From NCBI GenBank assembly GCA_002105175.1, contig MCGE01000004.1, positions 1,116,001-1,180,000 on the forward strand: a stretch of DNA of 64,000 nt, written 5' to 3'. How positions within the stretch are numbered: the first letter of the stretch is position 1; every line of letters starts with the position of its first letter. A program made the translations under genes and the position numbers. This DNA comes from Absidia repens. Taxonomy: Eukaryota; Mucoromycota; Mucoromycetes; Mucorales; Cunninghamellaceae. Of the stretch, positions 59,737 through 64,000 are shown one piece after another. The notes below the pieces were generated by a model that saw only the letters and a program-made list of their open reading frames with translations, had not been told where the DNA came from and made no database searches.

Positions 59737-60960
59737 CTATTCTACCAGGTGGCCAACCTTGACGTCACAGAGATCATCCACGGTTGGACCGACTTCGCCA
59801 ATGACACCAGCTTTTTGAAGCGTGGAGACCGTCACTTGCAGAGCACGTTGGGAGATTCCGGCATGATCAGGAGCATAATGAACGGTCTTGAACCAATTAC
59901 GCACGTCTTCTTCTTGATAGTCTAGAATACGAATGATATGCTTGATTGATTCATCGTCCTTTTGATCCATAAACAATGTTGTTGCCTTTTGAATGGCTTG
60001 CAAAAGACGAGGAAGTTCAGGTGCATCCAAGACATCCACATGAGCTGCAAATAAAAAGGCAGGCCATGGAGGAGTGATCTTACCAATACAGCGGACTTCT
60101 TTGGAGTCATGGTAAGGCTTGGTAGTAAAGAGTTCCCACATGAAAAAGTCGGTAGATTCGTCGTTGACCGAGTCCCGCATCGCCTTGAAGTTGTTCAACA
60201 CTGAAAATGTCATAGGATCTTCTTCTTTGTTGTTGTTTAGCCAGCCTTGTTGATCCGCAAGCACATACGCCATGATTTGTGACCCTGACCCATAGCGAGA
60301 AATTCCGCAGTTGCTTTTGTGGAGAGTGTCAATGGAATGGTGGCGAGATTCTTGTCCAGTCGAAATGGCCCAGCCTAAAGAAATAATTGATTGAGAAAAA
60401 TAAGTGTCAAACTCTCACTGTCTCTTCATACATTGAGTTTGTTACTCGAGGCGTATCACTTACATAATGGTGCATCCACATAGGTTCCTACAATTTTATA
60501 CCAATCTTGCCCTTTACTAATACCGGCCACTAAACCTTCAGTCAAAGCAATAGCAACGTCCAATGATTTGTCTTCCAATTTGGAGGTCATCTAACAGGGT
60601 CAATGAGTCAGTAAAGTATTGCTAGATATTCTGCTAGGAGAAAGAGGTCGACTTACTTCACCAGTGCCACCTGAGTGAGAGAAATTCCAATAAGAAAGAA
60701 TAGCAATATATAAACATCAATGAGTCCAAGTGGTAACAGTGTACATACATTATATATATTTACCTGGGCAACAAACAAGCTCCACATCGACATTGTTATC
60801 GCGAAAGAATCCTTGTTCTTGAGCAATATATAATGGTGTTGAGAAATGTTCGGGAACTGGTTTGAAAGATCAATAAAGACAACAAAATAGTTAGTACCTT
60901 GGAACACTGATAGTAGAAAACATTCTTACCGTAACCAATACGAAGAGGTTTTCCAGACAT
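59737..60960 (-). CDS. Ca3427-like periplasmic-binding-fold (PBP2) protein
   Basis: Five exons: 60960-60930, 60856-60764, 60670-60657 (14 nt), 60590-60464 and 60374-59737, giving 300 aa. It begins MSGKPLRIGYVPEHFSTPLYIA, the first strand-helix of a type 2 periplasmic-binding fold. EQGFFRDNNVDVELV, GGTGEMTSKLEDKSLDVAIALTEG and SRYGSGSQIMAYVLA are ligand-cleft segments like those of TauA/Thi5-type proteins. The Candida albicans Ca3427 protein is the founding fungal example. There is no signal peptide, so the protein is probably cytosolic and not a transporter component. The ligand is unknown; by fold it should bind a small anion or pyrimidine-like molecule. The 14-nt exon supplies the GGTGE turn. 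Confidence 0.8.
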
Positions 60961-61364
60961 AATAAGATAGATTACAAGCAAAAAAAAAAGAAAGAAAAAT
61001 GTCTCTTCCCCAACAAAAAATAATCGAGCAAAAAGGCCTGTGACACGGCGTTTCAAAAATATTCCTAAAAAAGACGATTTGAAAGAATAGATCCTGTATG
61101 CAAACAAAACAAAACCATGCCTATTAATTTTAGATAACCATCTTCCTCTATTTTCTCTATAAAGTCTAAAACGTACAAATTGAATTTTATTATTACGTTT
61201 CAAAAAAAAAAAAATATGAAGGCGGATGAAAGACACAAAGTGCTGCATATAAAGGGGGAAGTGTGTGTGTGTGTGTGTGTGTGTGCTAATGACAATAATA
61301 TATATAATATAAAAAAAAAGTAACGAGAAACGGATATACTTGATTTCCCCATAACCAATTTTCT
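60961..61364. other. Intergenic between PBP2-like gene and RPS16
   Basis: Pyrimidine/purine-rich sequence with A-runs and a (GT)12 microsatellite at 61261-61285. Open frames here are spurious. Confidence 0.45.
61261..61285. repeat. (GT)12 microsatellite
   Basis: Uninterrupted GT run downstream of RPS16, probably in or just past its 3' UTR. Confidence 0.95.
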
Positions 61365-62018
61365 TTAACGGTAAGACTTTTGGAAACGAGCACGAGCACC
61401 GGGACCACCGAACTTCTTGGGTTCACAACGACGAGGATCGGCGACGAGGAGGGTACGGTCATATTGGACGAGGATTTCCTTGATTTCCTTCTTGGCAGCT
61501 TCGTCAACGTACTTTTGGTAGAAAGCAACAATGGCCTTGGCAAGAGCTTGACGGATAGCGTAGATTTGAGAGGTGTGACCTTTATAAGTTTAATGCAAAA
61601 ATGGGAGGAGTGGTGAGTATCAAAATAAACATCGGTCACTATGGCGTCTATATTTAAATGTTATAGGATATTTTGTCACTTACCACCACCTTGGACGCTA
61701 AGACGGATGTCAACGTTAGAGAAACGTTCTTCACCGAGGAGGAGAACAACTTCGTAGACCTTGAACTTCAAAATTTCGGGTTCGAGGAGTTCAAGAGGAG
61801 AACCATTGACGCGGATAAGACCACGTCCACGCTTGCAGTGAGCGACGGCAGTAGCGGTTTTCTATTTCAAAATAGAAAGAAAAAAAAAAGCGACTGGTTA
61901 ATAAATAATTGTATAGAAATATAGTCATGCCCTATGCCTTCTTTAGTGTCGTCGCCCACGTTCATAAATGTATCTTTTTGTTACACACCTTGCGACCGAA
62001 AGTTTGAACAGCTTCCAT
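61365..62018 (-). CDS. RPS16: 40S ribosomal protein S16 (uS9)
   Basis: Component of the small ribosomal subunit. Its C-terminal tail reaches the P-site tRNA. Three coding exons: 62018-61989, 61861-61684 and 61579-61365, giving 140 aa. [52 protein letters not shown] and the invariant end [17 protein letters not shown] identify it. A further intron is apparent in the 5' leader (62021-62128, GTAAAT...CATAG), ending two bases before the ATG. That intron contains a CATC repeat in gene sense. The gene is divergent from RPL28 with about 350 nt between the ATGs. Exon 3 uses an AAAG acceptor at 61580-61582. Confidence 0.97.
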
Positions 62019-62020
62019 AT

Positions 62021-62128
62021 CTATGTAACGAGAAGACCCAAATGAGTTAATACATTTAATGGATGATGCGATTGTCAATAAGTCAATCGATAGATGGATG
62101 GATGGATGGATGGATGGGTGCTATTTAC
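62021..62128 (-). other. 5' UTR intron of RPS16 with (CATC)n repeat
   Basis: Donor GTAAAT (gene sense) after ATTTATAAAG at 62129 and acceptor ACATAG just before ATATGG. The GATG run at 62092-62117 reads CATCCATC in gene sense, close to the donor. Confidence 0.6.
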
Positions 62129-62364
62129 CTTTATAAATGAGAGGGAGGAAAAAAAAAAAAGAGGGAAAATTCAATGAAAGCAATATCAATGATAAAAAAA
62201 AAAATTCCAAGCACTGGTATTCAAAATGCCTCGAGTCGAGGGAGCGGGAAACGAATTAATTTTTCTCGCTCTCGCACTCTCCCCCAATCTGTCTCGCAAC
62301 TGTCATGCCATGCTCTAATTTTTTTTTAATTTTCTTTCTTTCTCTCCTCTTCTAGCTATCAAAT
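62129..62364. promoter_or_regulatory. Shared divergent promoter of RPS16 and RPL28
   Basis: About 235 nt between the two ribosomal-protein transcription units. A perfect inverted repeat CCTCGA-G-TCGAGG at 62229-62241 lies close to the centre. Polypyrimidine tracts (TTTCTTTCTTTCTCTCCTC) lead into RPL28, and A-runs (T-runs in gene sense) lead into RPS16. Co-regulation of the two subunit genes is the likely purpose. Confidence 0.6.
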
Positions 62365-63187
62365 ATGGTAAGTAGTAATACTAGATTATCCATCCATCCA
62401 TTCATCCATCCATACTAACTCTAATACTTTATCATATATTATAACAGCCTACTAGATTGCATCATAACAGAAAGAAGCGTGGACACGTTTCTGCTGGTCA
62501 CGGTCGTGTTGGTAAATAGACTTCTCCCAACAATATGTTAACTGCATCATTTCATCATTCGCCAATCTCATTCCATCCTCTCTTTCCCCCTTTTTTTTTC
62601 CTGCATAGGTAAACACCGTAAGCATCCTGGTGGTCGTGGTCTTGCTGGTGGTCAACATCATCACCGTATCAACATGGATAAGTACCATCCTGGTTACTTC
62701 GGTAAGGTCGGTATGCGTACTTTCCACTTGAAGAAGAACACCAAATGGCGTCCTGTGGTCAACTTGGATCAAATCTGGACTTTGGCCGGTGAAGGTGTCC
62801 GTGAACAATACAAGAACACTGAAAAGGTCCCTGTTGTTGATGCTCTTCAAAACGTAAGATGTCAAAAAATAATAATAATAATACAAATCGTGTTGAAACA
62901 TACTAGCCGCCCACTTAACGAATTGTATCTCACCTCCCCCCTCTCCTTCTCTTTTTTTTCCCCCCTATTTAACAGGGTTATGGTAAGGTCTTGGCCAAGG
63001 GCCGTGTCGCTCAACCTGTCATTGTCCGTACTCGATTTGTCTCTCGCCGTGCCGAAGAAAAGATCAAGGCTGCTGGTGGTGGTAAGTCTTTTTTCTTTTT
63101 CTCTTCCCATGACGGTATTGCCATTGCTAGAAACACTAACTCATCTATTTTTATTTTTATTTTTCAGTTGTCGAACTCATTGCTTAG
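62365..63187 (+). CDS. RPL28: 60S ribosomal protein L28 (uL15; human L27a)
   Basis: Large-subunit protein of the uL15 family. Five exons: 62365-62367 (the ATG only), 62448-62511, 62609-62853, 62976-63081 and 63168-63187, giving 145 aa. [20 protein letters not shown], the [20 protein letters not shown] basic glycine-rich loop, [16 protein letters not shown] and the end AAGGVVELIA are characteristic. The first intron (62368-62447) follows the start codon directly and contains CATCCATC repeats. This placement makes the gene easy to miss by ORF search, since the long open frame starting at 62674 lacks the true N-terminus. The AATAAA at 63216-63221 is a good polyadenylation signal. Confidence 0.97.
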
Positions 63188-63712
63188 ATGTATCTTACCC
63201 TTTGTTTTATGCATGAATAAAAAAACAGTGATCATTTTGATGTACTTTTTGATATTGTATTGTTTTTGATTGATTGTTGATTTTGGTATTGTCAGTTGAA
63301 TATATATGCGTGTTGGAGTTTCATGTATGAAGTGATGTTGATTGAGGGATTGTGCTGGCCATATACGGTGGAGGGAGGGAGATGATGAATGAAGGACCTT
63401 TACTTATATATTGATAAAAAAATATCTGTTGATATGGTGAAGTAGATGGTCAGATTGGAAATAGTTGTTGAGTGTATGCATCATACTGTAAAGTAATATG
63501 TCGCTAGAAATTGATTGATTCTGTGTGTTAAATAAAAGCTACTATTGCTACAGTATGTACAGTAAAAATAGAATGTTTTTAAAAAAGGTATGATTTTATT
63601 GAAGAGCAAGAGATATATTTGTATATAAAAGGTGATAACACTAGAGTAAAACTAAAGGACTATACTAATCTACTGTGAAAAGTATTAGAGAGAGAACTAA
63701 AGGCTAATAAAA
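63188..63712. other. Convergent intergenic region
   Basis: 3' flanks of RPL28 and of the partial minus-strand gene. AATAAA at 63216-63221. Nothing else is seen. Confidence 0.45.
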
Positions 63713-64000
63713 TCAGCGCTTGTGGTGGTGATGTTTTTCTTCTTGATGTTCCTTGTATTCATGCGCGGCAAAAGCACCTACGCCCAGAGCAGCTGCAGCG
63801 CCCAGACCAATTTTCTAAATTAATTAAAAATAGATTTCAAAGATTTCAAATGGGTGAATCTTTCTGTATATAGCTTTCTCTTCATCAGTGCCTATTTTTT
63901 AAAAATTGTCACTTACCATCCAGTCTGTTGATTTTTCCTTTTCTTTTTGACCTTGTTGGGATGTTTGCTCAGGTTGTGATGCGCCAGGCATAGCATAGCC
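63713..64000 (-). CDS. Partial gene: small glycine-zipper, histidine-rich-tail protein
   Basis: Two exons are visible: 64000-63917 (continuing beyond the window) and 63814-63713 with stop at 63713-63715. The readable part is Gln/Lys-rich (GYAMPGASQPEQTSQQ), then KIGLGAAAALGVGAFAAHEY, a glycine-zipper-like small-residue helix, and ends EEKHHHHKR. Proteins of this build are common in fungi, often with Gly/Tyr/Pro/Gln-rich N-termini, and are of unknown function. The N-terminus is outside the window, so length and localisation cannot be given. Confidence 0.65.

Overview
The window is AT-rich fungal nuclear DNA. Introns are short (about 55 to 150 nt) with GT..AG borders, many genes have very small exons, and codon use is ordinary. 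The gene set (a tuberin homologue, two Ato/GPR1 acetate-transporter paralogues, an RNase T2 whose active-site regions read like the Rhizopus RNase Rh type, and a C2H2 plus DUF3020 protein) points to an early-diverging fungus, most likely Mucoromycota and probably Mucorales. That placement is inference; no rRNA or tRNA gene is visible to confirm it.

Layout. 284-6176 (+) is TSC2, read here with two apparent one-base losses. 6.2-12.2 kb is gene-poor and dominated by a dispersed non-coding repeat, called family R here. 12.2-15.7 kb (-) holds a C2H2/DUF3020 protein and a RING-H2 ubiquitin ligase. 16.5-21.8 kb (-) holds two Ato-type transporters with the same exon plan, separated by an R copy. 22.8-25.1 kb is an R copy split by a 5'-truncated LINE with a 15-bp target-site duplication. 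26.3-31.0 kb (-) has PRO2, an ALKBH6-type dioxygenase and the RNase P/MRP subunit RPP30. After another R copy, 32.7-40.2 kb (-) carries a protein with a degenerate NDP-kinase-like domain, the urea transporter DUR3 and a secreted RNase T2. 41.0-47.5 kb (+) carries a PGM2-type phosphopentomutase, a MYST acetyltransferase and ethanolamine-phosphate cytidylyltransferase ECT1. After the last R copy come a cysteine-rich, probably GPI-anchored protein (-), PDI (-), RAD2/XPG (+), a stand-alone Nup93/Nic96 N-terminal module (-), a YCII-domain protein (-), a Ca3427-like periplasmic-binding-fold protein (-), and the divergent ribosomal pair RPS16 (-) / RPL28 (+). A partial gene runs off the right edge.

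Functionally this is a housekeeping neighbourhood: nutrient signalling (TSC2), nitrogen and carbon uptake (DUR3, Ato), proline and phosphatidylethanolamine synthesis, DNA repair, RNA processing, ER folding and translation. There is no biosynthetic cluster, defence island or CRISPR array. The most unusual content is family R (at least eight dispersed copies, some in inverted pairs), the clean LINE insertion inside one copy, the density of micro-exons (8, 12, 13, 14, 22, 27 and 27 nt, plus an ATG-only exon), the free-standing Nup93 N-terminal module, and matching CATC-repeat first introns on both sides of the RPS16/RPL28 promoter.

Exon coordinates were worked out by hand from splice sites, phase and family motifs. 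Every multi-exon gene closes in frame except TSC2 (two missing bases) and the NDK-like gene (one missing base).
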